NCBI RefSeq assembly: GCF_000472785.1
Contig: NZ_AXAL01000017.1
Location: forward strand, 62,001 to 126,000
DNA from: Mesorhizobium loti CJ3sym
Lineage (GTDB): Bacteria > Pseudomonadota > Alphaproteobacteria > Rhizobiales > Rhizobiaceae
DNA: 64,000 bases
Reading direction: 5' to 3'
Shown here piece after piece: positions 25,770 to 33,265 of the stretch (position 1 is its first letter; the number at the start of each line of letters is the position of its first letter). The notes beneath the pieces are model-generated. The model was not told where the DNA came from and did not search any database. It saw only the letters and a program-made list of their open reading frames with translations. The position numbers and the translations under genes were made by a program.

Positions 25770-26734
25770 GCCTCGACGCCACCATGCCGCGCGCCTCGGC
25801 GCCAGCCATCCTGCCCGGCAGCGGCGGCATGCGCGGCGCGCTCTCCGACCTGTTCTGGCGCCGGCCGCAACTCCTGCTCCTGCTCATGCTGCTGCCGCCG
25901 GTTCTCTGGCTCGGCATCGTCTATATCGGTTCGCTATTTGCCCTTTTGGCGCAGAGCTTTTTCTCCATCGACGAGTACTCCGGCCTCATCAACCGACAGT
26001 TTACGCTGAAGACCTATGGCGACCTGTTCCAGGCGGCCAATCTCGACATCATCCTGCGCACGGTGACGATGGCCGCACTGGTCACGCTGGCCTCGGCGAT
26101 CGTCGCTTTCCCGATCGCCTATTACGCGGCGCGCTATGCGCGTGGCCGCTGGAAGGCGCTGTTCTATCTCGGCATCATGCTGCCGCTGTGGTCGAGCTAC
26201 CTGGTCAAGATCTACGCGTGGAAGCTGATCCTGGCCAAGGAAGGCATTTTGACCTGGCTGCTCGCCAAGCTGCATTTGCTGGGGTTGCTCGATGCCTGGC
26301 TGTCGCTGCCGGTCGTCGGCGGCAACTCGCTGTCGGTGTCGTTCACCGGCACCTTCATCGTCTTCGTCTATGTCTGGCTGCCGTTCATGATCCTGCCGGT
26401 TCAGGCAGCCCTTGAGCGCGTGCCCGGCAATCTGGTCGAGGCCTCGTCCGATCTTGGTGCTTCTCCGGGGCAGACCTTCCGCAACGTGCTGTTTCCGCTG
26501 GCGTTGCCAGGCATCGTCGCCGGCTCGATCTTCACCTTCTCACTGACATTGGGCGACTACATCATCCCGCAGATCATCGGCACCTCAAGGCTGTTCATCG
26601 GCCAGGCCGTCTATTCGCAACAAGGCACCGCCGGCAACATCCCGCTCGCCGCAGCCTTCACCGTCGTGCCCATCATCATCATGGGCTTCTACCTCTGGGG
26701 CGCCAAACGCATAGGGGCCTTCGATGCGCTCTGA
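25766..26734 (+). CDS. ydcU: Polyamine ABC importer permease 1 (YdcU/PotB-like)
   Basis: A 322-residue inner-membrane permease with six predicted helices and the EAA loop (LVEASSDLGASPGQTFRNVLFPLALPG) that docks on the ATPase. A proline/alanine-containing cytoplasmic N-terminus of about 35 residues precedes the first helix. The ATG at 25766 overlaps the ydcT stop (ATGA), fixing the start. It overlaps the next permease gene by 11 bases. Confidence 0.93.
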   Translation: MSLDATMPRASAPAILPGSGGMRGALSDLFWRRPQLLLLLMLLPPVLWLGIVYIGSLFALLAQSFFSIDEYSGLINRQFTLKTYGDLFQAANLDIILRTVTMAALVTLASAIVAFPIAYYAARYARGRWKALFYLGIMLPLWSSYLVKIYAWKLILAKEGILTWLLAKLHLLGLLDAWLSLPVVGGNSLSVSFTGTFIVFVYVWLPFMILPVQAALERVPGNLVEASSDLGASPGQTFRNVLFPLALPGIVAGSIFTFSLTLGDYIIPQIIGTSRLFIGQAVYSQQGTAGNIPLAAAFTVVPIIIMGFYLWGAKRIGAFDAL

Positions 26735-27539
26735 CCGTGGTCAATCCGCCCCTCTTGGCCTGAAGATCGCAGCCGGCTGCGGGTTGTTGTTCCTGCACCT
26801 GCCGATCCTGCTGATCTTCGTCTACGCCTTCACCACCGAGGAGAAGAGTTTCGTCTGGCCGCCCCCCGGCCTGACCACGCAGTGGTTCGCCGTCACCTGG
26901 AACCGGCCCGATGTCTGGCAGGCATTGTCGCTGTCGGTCCGCGTCGCAGCGATCTCGACGGCAATCGCGCTCATCCTCGGCACGCTGTGCTCGGCGGCGG
27001 TATCACGGACGAAATTCTTTGGCCGCGAAACCATATCGCTGCTGGTCATCCTGCCCATCGCGCTGCCCGGCATCATCACCGGCATCGCGCTGCGCTCGGC
27101 CTTCGCGCTGGCCGACATTCCGTTCTCGTTCTGGACGATCGTGCTCGGCCACGCCACCTTCTGCGTCGTTGTCGTCTACAACAACGCCGTCGCCCGCTTC
27201 CGCCGCACCTCCGGCTCGATGATCGAGGCCTCGATGGATCTCGGCGCCGATGGCTTCCAGACCTTCCGGCATGTCGTGCTGCCCAACATCGCGACGGCAC
27301 TGCTTGCCGGGGGCATGCTGGCCTTCGCGCTTTCGTTCGACGAAGTCATCGTCACCACCTTCACCGCCGGCCAGCAGCAGACTCTACCGATCTGGATGCT
27401 GGAAGAACTGATCCGCCCGCGGCAGCGCCCGGTCACCAATGTCGTGGCCATGGTCGTCATGCTGGTGACGCTGTTGCCCATCCTGTTTGCCTATTACCTG
27501 ACCCGCGACGGCGACCAGATCGCCGGTTCGGGCAAATAA
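26724..27539 (+). CDS. ydcV: Polyamine ABC importer permease 2 (YdcV/PotC-like)
   Basis: A 271-residue inner-membrane permease with six hydrophobic segments and the EAA loop MIEASMDLGADGFQTFRHVVLP. It would pair with YdcU to form the channel. It starts 11 bases inside the end of ydcU, typical of coupled ABC permease genes, and is followed 25 bases later by the aldehyde dehydrogenase. Confidence 0.93.
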   Translation: MRSDRGQSAPLGLKIAAGCGLLFLHLPILLIFVYAFTTEEKSFVWPPPGLTTQWFAVTWNRPDVWQALSLSVRVAAISTAIALILGTLCSAAVSRTKFFGRETISLLVILPIALPGIITGIALRSAFALADIPFSFWTIVLGHATFCVVVVYNNAVARFRRTSGSMIEASMDLGADGFQTFRHVVLPNIATALLAGGMLAFALSFDEVIVTTFTAGQQQTLPIWMLEELIRPRQRPVTNVVAMVVMLVTLLPILFAYYLTRDGDQIAGSGK

Positions 27540-27564
27540 CTCAGTTCAAAGGGGAGAGATTTCG

Positions 27565-28992
27565 ATGGACACCCAGATGTTGATCGGCTCGAAATTCGAG
27601 AACGGCACCGAGACCGAGGAGCCCGTCCTCAATCCAAAGACCGGGGCGACCATCCTCAACCTGCCCGAAGCCAGCCAGGCGCAGATCGAGGCAGCGGTGC
27701 TGGCGGCCGAGAAGGCGTTCGTCTTGTGGTCACGCACCACGCCGGCGCAGCGTTCGGGCTATCTCTTGAAGATTGCCGACCGTATCGAGGCCGATGCGAA
27801 GGAGTTCGCCACGCTTGAGGCGCTCAATTGCGGCAAGCCGATCAATGCCGTGCTCAATGACGAGATCCCGGCCATCGTCGACTGCTACCGCTTCTTTGCC
27901 GGCGCTGTCCGCTCGATGCCCGGCGTTGTCGCTGGTGAATACATTCCCGGCCACACCTCGATGGTTCGCCGCGACGCCATTGGCATAGTTGCTTCGATCG
28001 CGCCGTGGAACTACCCGCTCATGATGATGGCCTGGAAGCTGGCGCCGGCGATTGCCGGCGGCAACACAGTGGTCTTCAAGCCGTCGGAGCAGACCCCGCT
28101 GACGGCGCTGAAGCTGGCGAAAATTCTGGCCGAAATCCTGCCGGAAGGCGTGGTCAATGTCGTGCTCGGCCGCGGCGACAGCGTCGGCAACACGCTGATC
28201 AACCATCCCAAGGTCAACATGATCTCGATCACCGGTGACGTCGCCACCGGCAAGAAGGTGCTGCAGGCTGCCGCCAAGTCGGTCAAGCGCACGCATCTCG
28301 AACTCGGCGGCAAGGCGCCGGTCATCGTCTTCGACGACGCTGACCTCGGCGCGGTGGTCAACGGCCTGCGCGCCTTCGGCTACTACAATGCCGGCCAGGA
28401 CTGCACCGCCGCCTGCCGCATCTATGCCGGCAAGAAGATCTACGACAAGCTCGTCGCCGACCTGTCCTCGGCGGTTTCGACCATCAAGTACAATCGGGCC
28501 GACGACACCGAGAACGAGATCGGCCCGCTGATCTCGCGCCGCCAACGCGACCGCGTCTCGAGCTTCGTCGAACGCGCCTCGGAGCTGAAGCACATCGAAA
28601 TCACCACCGGCGGCAAGCCGGGTGAGGGCACCGGCTTCTACTACCAGCCGACCGTCATCGCCGGCGCGCTGCAGGAGGACGAGATCGTGCGCCGCGAAGT
28701 CTTTGGGCCGGTCGTCTCGATCACCCGTTTCACCGAAGTCGACGAGGCTGTGACCTGGGCTAATGACAGCGACTATGGCCTGGCGTCATCGGTGTGGACC
28801 AAGGACGTCTCGCGCGCCATGGCGACGGCGGCCCGCCTGCAATATGGCTGCACCTGGATCAACACCCATTTCATGCTGACCAACGAGATGCCGCATGGCG
28901 GTCTGAAACAGTCCGGCTACGGCAAGGACATGTCGCTCTACGCGCTGGAGGACTACACCGCCGTGCGGCATGTAATGGTTGCGCATGGGTGA
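27565..28992 (+). CDS. patD: Gamma-aminobutyraldehyde dehydrogenase
   Basis: A 475-residue NAD(P)-dependent aldehyde dehydrogenase. Visible motifs are APWNYPLMMMAWKLAPAIAGGN (cofactor/substrate region), the general-base Glu in HLELGGKAPVIVF, and the nucleophile Cys in YYNAGQDCTAACR. In the PatD/YdcW branch it oxidises 4-aminobutanal, made from putrescine, to GABA. The GGGGAGAG site 8 bases before the ATG is strong. Its place as the last gene of the ydcSTUV order supports the putrescine assignment; other aminoaldehydes are possible. Confidence 0.88.
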   Translation: MDTQMLIGSKFENGTETEEPVLNPKTGATILNLPEASQAQIEAAVLAAEKAFVLWSRTTPAQRSGYLLKIADRIEADAKEFATLEALNCGKPINAVLNDEIPAIVDCYRFFAGAVRSMPGVVAGEYIPGHTSMVRRDAIGIVASIAPWNYPLMMMAWKLAPAIAGGNTVVFKPSEQTPLTALKLAKILAEILPEGVVNVVLGRGDSVGNTLINHPKVNMISITGDVATGKKVLQAAAKSVKRTHLELGGKAPVIVFDDADLGAVVNGLRAFGYYNAGQDCTAACRIYAGKKIYDKLVADLSSAVSTIKYNRADDTENEIGPLISRRQRDRVSSFVERASELKHIEITTGGKPGEGTGFYYQPTVIAGALQEDEIVRREVFGPVVSITRFTEVDEAVTWANDSDYGLASSVWTKDVSRAMATAARLQYGCTWINTHFMLTNEMPHGGLKQSGYGKDMSLYALEDYTAVRHVMVAHG

Positions 28993-29012
28993 GGAGCGGT
29001 CCGCGCAGCGGA

Positions 29013-29038
29013 CGAAAAGCCAATTGCTTGGCTTTTCG
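29013..29038. terminator. Terminator-like hairpin after patD
   Basis: Perfect 11-base arms (CGAAAAGCCAA at 29013-29023 and its inverse at 29028-29038) with a 4-base loop start 21 bases after the patD stop. The right arm ends in TTTTCG. It is a good candidate for the end of the ydc-patD transcript, though the T-run is short. Confidence 0.55.
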
Positions 29039-29084
29039 AGCTTCGAACGCCCTGAGCCTGCGAAGGGCCGGGAGACCGTATTCC

Positions 29085-29108
29085 CTTCTCCCCATAAACG
29101 GGGGCGAA
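29085..29108. repeat. Partial RIME-like half element
   Basis: The stretch contains CTTCTCCCC followed by CGGGG and GAAG, a decayed half of the repeat family seen at 4262, 7953 and 24551. It lies just before the end of the convergent small gene. Only one half is recognisable. Confidence 0.45.
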
Positions 29109-29113
29109 GACCA

Positions 29114-29428
29114 CTACTCCACGATGCGATAGATGTTCCACAGGCTGGTGCCTGACACGACGTATTGCTCCATCTCCTTGCCCCATTTGGCGTGCGCGTC
29201 GATCTTGCCGATCCTGGCGAAGAACGCCTCCAACTGGGCCAGGCTCTCGACCTGATGGTGCGACTCGACCGTCGCCTCTCTGGCGCCGATCGATCCCGTC
29301 ATGATCTGGAACTTGAGGTCAGCGATACCGACCTGCGAGCCGATCTCGCGTTCCCATTTCTTCAACAGCTCGAGCACGGTCTGCTTGTGCCCGAACCTGG
29401 CGTCGATCTGCCATCTGGCGCTGAACAT
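29114..29428 (-). CDS. Small protein, NIPSNAP/dimeric alpha-beta barrel-like, unknown function
   Basis: A 104-residue soluble protein, no signal peptide. It opens FSARWQIDARFGHKQTVLEL, and its alternation of beta strands and helices (WQIDARFG, VESHHQVESLAQLEAFF) looks like a NIPSNAP or dimeric alpha/beta-barrel fold, but I do not recognise the family with certainty. GAGG sits 5 bases before the ATG. It lies 7 bases after the NTF2-type gene and is probably cotranscribed with that gene and the CMD-type gene. Confidence 0.65.
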   Translation of the reverse strand: MFSARWQIDARFGHKQTVLELLKKWEREIGSQVGIADLKFQIMTGSIGAREATVESHHQVESLAQLEAFFARIGKIDAHAKWGKEMEQYVVSGTSLWNIYRIVE

Positions 29429-29435
29429 GGCCGCC

Positions 29436-29798
29436 TCACTCGTCCCAGGCCTGCACGACGGTCTGCCGTGCGATGCGCCCGTTCTTCAGCTCCAGCATCG
29501 CTGCGGCGAACACCTTGGTGCCATCCGGATAGGCGCAGGCCTGGGTGAAGGCGAGGCTGTTGCCGTCAGCGATCGTGGTGTCGACCTTGTGGGTCATCGC
29601 CCGGCTGCAGATGTCATCCCAGAAGGTGGCGATCGCCGCGCGCCCGCGGACTTCGCGCGGCTTGCTCGGTGGGTTGTTGCGGTCGATCACCCGCACCACC
29701 GCGTCGTCGGCATAGAAGCTCGACAGCATTTTTCCATCGCGGCCCTCGATCGCCTTCTTGATCGCGGCGCCATCAACGGCTTGGGTCTTGGTCAGCAT
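29436..29798 (-). CDS. NTF2-fold (SnoaL/DUF4440-like) protein
   Basis: A 120-residue protein of the SnoaL/NTF2-like cone fold: AIKKAIEGRDGKMLSSFYADDAVV followed by RGRAAIATFWDDIC and a strand-rich C-terminus ending ARQTVVQAWDE is the usual pattern of DUF4440-type members. The fold serves enzymes and binding proteins alike; no catalytic residues can be assigned. The ATG at 29798 is chosen for GGAGG 5 bases upstream; an in-frame ATG at 29810 overlaps that site. It sits between the CMD-type gene (75 bases) and the small unknown gene (7 bases). Confidence 0.78.
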   Translation of the reverse strand: MLTKTQAVDGAAIKKAIEGRDGKMLSSFYADDAVVRVIDRNNPPSKPREVRGRAAIATFWDDICSRAMTHKVDTTIADGNSLAFTQACAYPDGTKVFAAAMLELKNGRIARQTVVQAWDE

Positions 29799-29873
29799 TT
29801 CATCCTCCATGGCCCGTCTTCGGGCGGTTGATGTTTGGAAATCTGCCCGGCACTTATCGACGGGCAGTGCCTT

Positions 29874-30353
29874 TCACTGCGACTTCGCCTTGACGGCCGC
29901 GAAGACGTCGTCGGTCTGCTTCTTGAAAGTGGCGAGATCGACCTGGCTGCCGTTGAGCATCGTCGACCAATGGCGCACGATTGCCGCCATCGCGATCGTC
30001 TCCTTGATCTCCTCGTCGCTGGCGCCGTTGAGTTTGGCGGCTTCGGTGTGGAAGTAGATGCAGTACTGGCATGGGATCTGCGATGCGACAGCGAGGCCCA
30101 TCAGCTCCTTTGTCTTGCCGTCAAGCGCAGTCTTGGGGTTGAGCTGCACGCCTTTGATCTCGGCCCAGGCGCCGGCGATGGCGACGTCGGGCAAGGTCTT
30201 GAACATGTCCGGCACCGAGCCGAGCGTGGCCTGGATGTCTTTGTAGGCGGCCGTTGCCGACGCATCCTCGGCCTTTGCGGGAGTGATCGTGAACAGCGCG
30301 CCAATGCTTGCCGCTATCACAAGTGATCTGACGTTCAGCTTTGACTTGAGCAT
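29874..30353 (-). CDS. Exported AhpD/carboxymuconolactone-decarboxylase-fold protein
   Basis: A 159-residue protein with a clear signal peptide (VRSLVIAASIGALFTITPAKA, cleavage after about residue 28) and a CMD/AhpD domain containing the redox pair in IPCQYCIYFHTEAAKLNGAS. AhpD-like proteins reduce peroxides or partner proteins with this CxxC; they are normally cytoplasmic, so a periplasmic version is unusual. It lies 109 bases downstream of the LuxR fusion regulator and upstream of the NTF2-type and small unknown genes, all on one strand. Confidence 0.85.
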   Translation of the reverse strand: MLKSKLNVRSLVIAASIGALFTITPAKAEDASATAAYKDIQATLGSVPDMFKTLPDVAIAGAWAEIKGVQLNPKTALDGKTKELMGLAVASQIPCQYCIYFHTEAAKLNGASDEEIKETIAMAAIVRHWSTMLNGSQVDLATFKKQTDDVFAAVKAKSQ

Positions 30354-30462
30354 TTCATCCTCCGTCCGCAGCGCCTTCCCGGCGATATCCGCCTTGGCCT
30401 GCTTGGCGGAATTGATAGCGCTTACCTCGGCATGGCCGCTTCGCCCGAAAGCGCCATGGCTC

Positions 30463-32016
30463 TCATGGCCCGTCCGGGCCAGGGTGACGGGCCGAAAACG
30501 CCGCCGCCGCCGCCCGCGACGGCAGGTCGAGCTTGAGCAATATGTTGGCGACGTGGCGCTTGACCGTGTGCTCGCTCAGCCTGAGTTCGGCGGCAATCGC
30601 GGCATTGCTCTTGCCGTCGGCAATCAGGCTCACCACCTCGCTTTCCCTCGCCGTCAGCACGGCCGGTTCGGTTGTTTTGGTTCTGGCTCGACAGTCGGGC
30701 TCCAGATGCTGTTCCGACATTGCCCGCACCAGCGCCATCGGCTCGTCCAGATCGTCCAGCGTGACCCGGCTGGCGTCTTCGAAATGCAGGCCAGAGCCAG
30801 TTGCCAGATCCGCGACCAGCCGCGAGGCGAGGATATCGCCTCGGCTGGCGTGCGCGGCGAGCTGCATCGTCACCCGCGCCGTCAGCCCAACGGGCGGCCC
30901 GCGCAGTTCGATCTCGCCGACATGCGCGCCCTGCGCGCTGGCCACACCAATGCCTTGCGCCGCCTCGCGCAGCGCCGCCGCGCAGCGTATGGCGCGGGCC
31001 GGCCCGTCGAAGCGCGAGATCATCATTTCGCCCTGCGTACCCAGCGCGCGGCCGCCATGGCGCCCGACCAGCGAGCGCCAGGTTTCCTGGAAGCGCTCGC
31101 TGCGTTCGCTCCACATGCGGTCGCCCATCCGCGTCGTATCGTAGATACGCGTCACCAGCAGGGCCGCCAGCACGCGGTCCGCTTCGGCGACGGCGCGCTC
31201 GCCGGTCAGGAACTCCTCGATCAGGTCTGCGACGCGGTCGACGTCTCCGGTCCAGATCGGATGGTCGCGCCCGGGAATCTCGACCAGCCGCGCATTCGGG
31301 ATTCTCTTGGCCAGGAAGCGGCTGGCGTCGGGATCGACCCGCGCATCGTTGCGGCGATGGATCAAAAGCGTCGGCGCGCTGATCGCCGCCAGTACGCCAC
31401 GCACGTCGATTTCCGCATTCATTCGCGCCAGTGCCGCTGCCGCCGTCGGGCTCGCCGACAGCCGCTCAAAACGCGCCCACCACTGGGTAAAATGCGCGTC
31501 GTCGATCCGGCCCGGCGCGAAATTCGGCAAGGTGGCTCCGGTGCCCCAGGCCGTCTCGGCGGTCAAGATGAAGGCGTTGAGGCGTTCCGGCGGCATCACC
31601 CATTTGTGGAAATGCGCATAGCCGCCATAGAGCGCCAGGGCTCGCGTCCGCTCGGGATAGGTGGCGGCGAACAGCATTGCCATCGGCGCGCCTTCGGAAG
31701 CACCGAGCAGTGCCGCCCGGCCACTACCGACCGCATCCATCACCGCGCGCACGTCGTCCATTCGGGTTTCGAGGCTGGGCAGGTGATGGGCATCGACACG
31801 ATCGGAAAGACCGGTGCCGCGCTTGTCGAACAGGATCAGCCGCGAGAACGCCGAAAGCCGCTTCAAGAGCCTGGAATAGCCCTCGTCTTCCCAATGCAGG
31901 TCGAGATTGGAAATGAAGCCCGGCACGAAAACGAGATCAAACGACCCCTGGCCGACCACCTGATAGGCGATCCGCACCTCGCCACTGAGGGCATATCGGG
32001 TCTCGATCGGCCTCAC
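30463..32016 (-). CDS. Alpha/beta hydrolase - degenerate cyclase - LuxR fusion regulator
   Basis: A 517-residue three-domain protein. Residues 1-270 are an alpha/beta hydrolase with nucleophile Ser107 (GASEGAP) and likely His252. Residues about 283-432 resemble a class III adenylate cyclase domain (FDGPARAIRCAAALREA, GEIELRG), but the metal-binding positions are changed: Arg290 stands where Asp is expected, and GEM (residues 329-331) replaces GDG. Residues about 453-510 are a LuxR-type helix-turn-helix (LTARESEVVSLIADGKSNAA, LSEHTVKRHV). It may sense a small molecule with the hydrolase domain and control the downstream CMD-type genes. Confidence 0.88.
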   Translation of the reverse strand: MRPIETRYALSGEVRIAYQVVGQGSFDLVFVPGFISNLDLHWEDEGYSRLLKRLSAFSRLILFDKRGTGLSDRVDAHHLPSLETRMDDVRAVMDAVGSGRAALLGASEGAPMAMLFAATYPERTRALALYGGYAHFHKWVMPPERLNAFILTAETAWGTGATLPNFAPGRIDDAHFTQWWARFERLSASPTAAAALARMNAEIDVRGVLAAISAPTLLIHRRNDARVDPDASRFLAKRIPNARLVEIPGRDHPIWTGDVDRVADLIEEFLTGERAVAEADRVLAALLVTRIYDTTRMGDRMWSERSERFQETWRSLVGRHGGRALGTQGEMMISRFDGPARAIRCAAALREAAQGIGVASAQGAHVGEIELRGPPVGLTARVTMQLAAHASRGDILASRLVADLATGSGLHFEDASRVTLDDLDEPMALVRAMSEQHLEPDCRARTKTTEPAVLTARESEVVSLIADGKSNAAIAAELRLSEHTVKRHVANILLKLDLPSRAAAAAFSARHPGPDGP

Positions 32017-32131
32017 GAGTTGTTTCCGCCCGGCCAGACGATTTCTGATCGTCAGATATAGCAGAGCCGCGTCGACAGCGGCAGCTTAAACTTTAGCGGA
32101 AAGGAATATGAGCCCGCGCGGCCGGCCGCGG

Positions 32132-32443
32132 CTACTTCAGTGAGGCGGCGGCGTCGGCCGGGGAGGGTTTGAGCCCGAGCTTGAGATCGGCCTCGGCCGG
32201 CGTGATCGGCCGCTTGATCCTGGCGGAGGCCACCACGACCAGTTCATCGAAGCCTTCGCCACCGCTGTCCAGCAGTTCGAAGAACTGTCGCCGCATCCTC
32301 GGCTCCCAGAACTTGTTGATATGTTCGGCGACGCCGGCGACACCTTCCTCGCGCGGCCTGGAATGGAAAAAGGCCGCGATCTGGTTGGCCATGCGCACCA
32401 GCTTCTCGCTGGTGCTGGTGATGTGGTCTTCGTCATGCGACAT
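32132..32443 (-). CDS. fdsD: Formate dehydrogenase delta subunit
   Basis: A 103-residue small subunit of the soluble NAD-dependent formate dehydrogenase. It has the conserved VRMANQIAAFFHSRP and INKFWEPRMRRQF motifs of the FdsD family. FdsD is needed for maturation and stability of the complex. The ATG at 32443 overlaps the end of fdhD by 11 bases; an in-frame start further upstream would overlap it more and lacks conservation. It is the last gene of the fds operon. Confidence 0.92.
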   Translation of the reverse strand: MSHDEDHITSTSEKLVRMANQIAAFFHSRPREEGVAGVAEHINKFWEPRMRRQFFELLDSGGEGFDELVVVASARIKRPITPAEADLKLGLKPSPADAAASLK

Positions 32444-33263
32444 GCTGGGCAACTCCCAAGACCACCCGGTCAGGGTGGGTGAAAACATCGAAATCATCAC
32501 CGCGCACCAACGCCACCAGCGTCATGCCGGCCTCATCAGCCGTGCGGATGGCAAGAGCGGTCGGCGCCGAGACGGCAATGATGAAGGCCGCGCCGATCGC
32601 CGCCGTCTTCTGCACCATTTCGACCGACACGCGCGACGTCATCACGACAGCACCCGAAGTGCCATCAATGCCGGCTTTGGCCAACGCGCCGGCCAGCTTG
32701 TCCAACGCATTGTGACGGCCGACATCCTCGCGCGCCATGACGACACCCTTGCCGGGGATATAGAAGCCGGCGGCGTGCACGGCTCCGGTTTCCTGATGCA
32801 GCGGCTGCACCTTCGACAACAATTTGACGGAGCGCACGATATCGTTGGCATCAAGAGTAAGTTTTGACGCACCAACAGCATCGACGGAACGCATCGCTTC
32901 CTCGATGGATTCGATGCCGCACAGCCCGCAACCAACCGGTCCGGCCAGCCTGCGCCGCCGCGCCTCGAAGCGCGTGTTGGCGGTGTCCCTCAGCCGGATC
33001 TGTATATCGATGCCGGCGCCATGATCCTCGACCTCGATCGCCTCGATTTCCTGCGGGTCGGCGATGATGCCTTCGGTCAGCGAGAAGCCCAGCGCGAAAT
33101 CCTCGAAATCGGCGGGGCTCGCCATCATCACCGCATGCGTTGTGCCGGCGAAGGAAAACGCCACCGGCGTCTCCTCCGGCACCATGCGGTTCGCGGCCGC
33201 CGTGCCGCCGGCGCGGCGCGCCAGCCGCGATATTTGCGTCGTTGCTTTGCGGCGCGCGGCCAA
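32433..33263 (-). CDS. fdhD: Formate dehydrogenase sulfurtransferase FdhD
   Basis: A 276-residue cytoplasmic protein that transfers sulfur from a cysteine desulfurase to the bis-MGD molybdenum cofactor of formate dehydrogenase. The active CxxC is at residues 112-115 (VGCGLCG). The start is a TTG at 33263, two bases after the fdsA stop; GGAG at the end of fdsA lies 6 bases upstream, and no better start fits the family N-terminus. It lies between fdsA and fdsD in the fds operon. Confidence 0.92.
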   Translation of the reverse strand: MAARRKATTQISRLARRAGGTAAANRMVPEETPVAFSFAGTTHAVMMASPADFEDFALGFSLTEGIIADPQEIEAIEVEDHGAGIDIQIRLRDTANTRFEARRRRLAGPVGCGLCGIESIEEAMRSVDAVGASKLTLDANDIVRSVKLLSKVQPLHQETGAVHAAGFYIPGKGVVMAREDVGRHNALDKLAGALAKAGIDGTSGAVVMTSRVSVEMVQKTAAIGAAFIIAVSAPTALAIRTADEAGMTLVALVRGDDFDVFTHPDRVVLGVAQHVA

Positions 33264-33265
33264 GA

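Noticed and set aside
29013..29115. A small non-coding RNA after patD
   Set aside because: The hairpin and repeat half would support folding, but there is no promoter or terminator evidence for an independent transcript.
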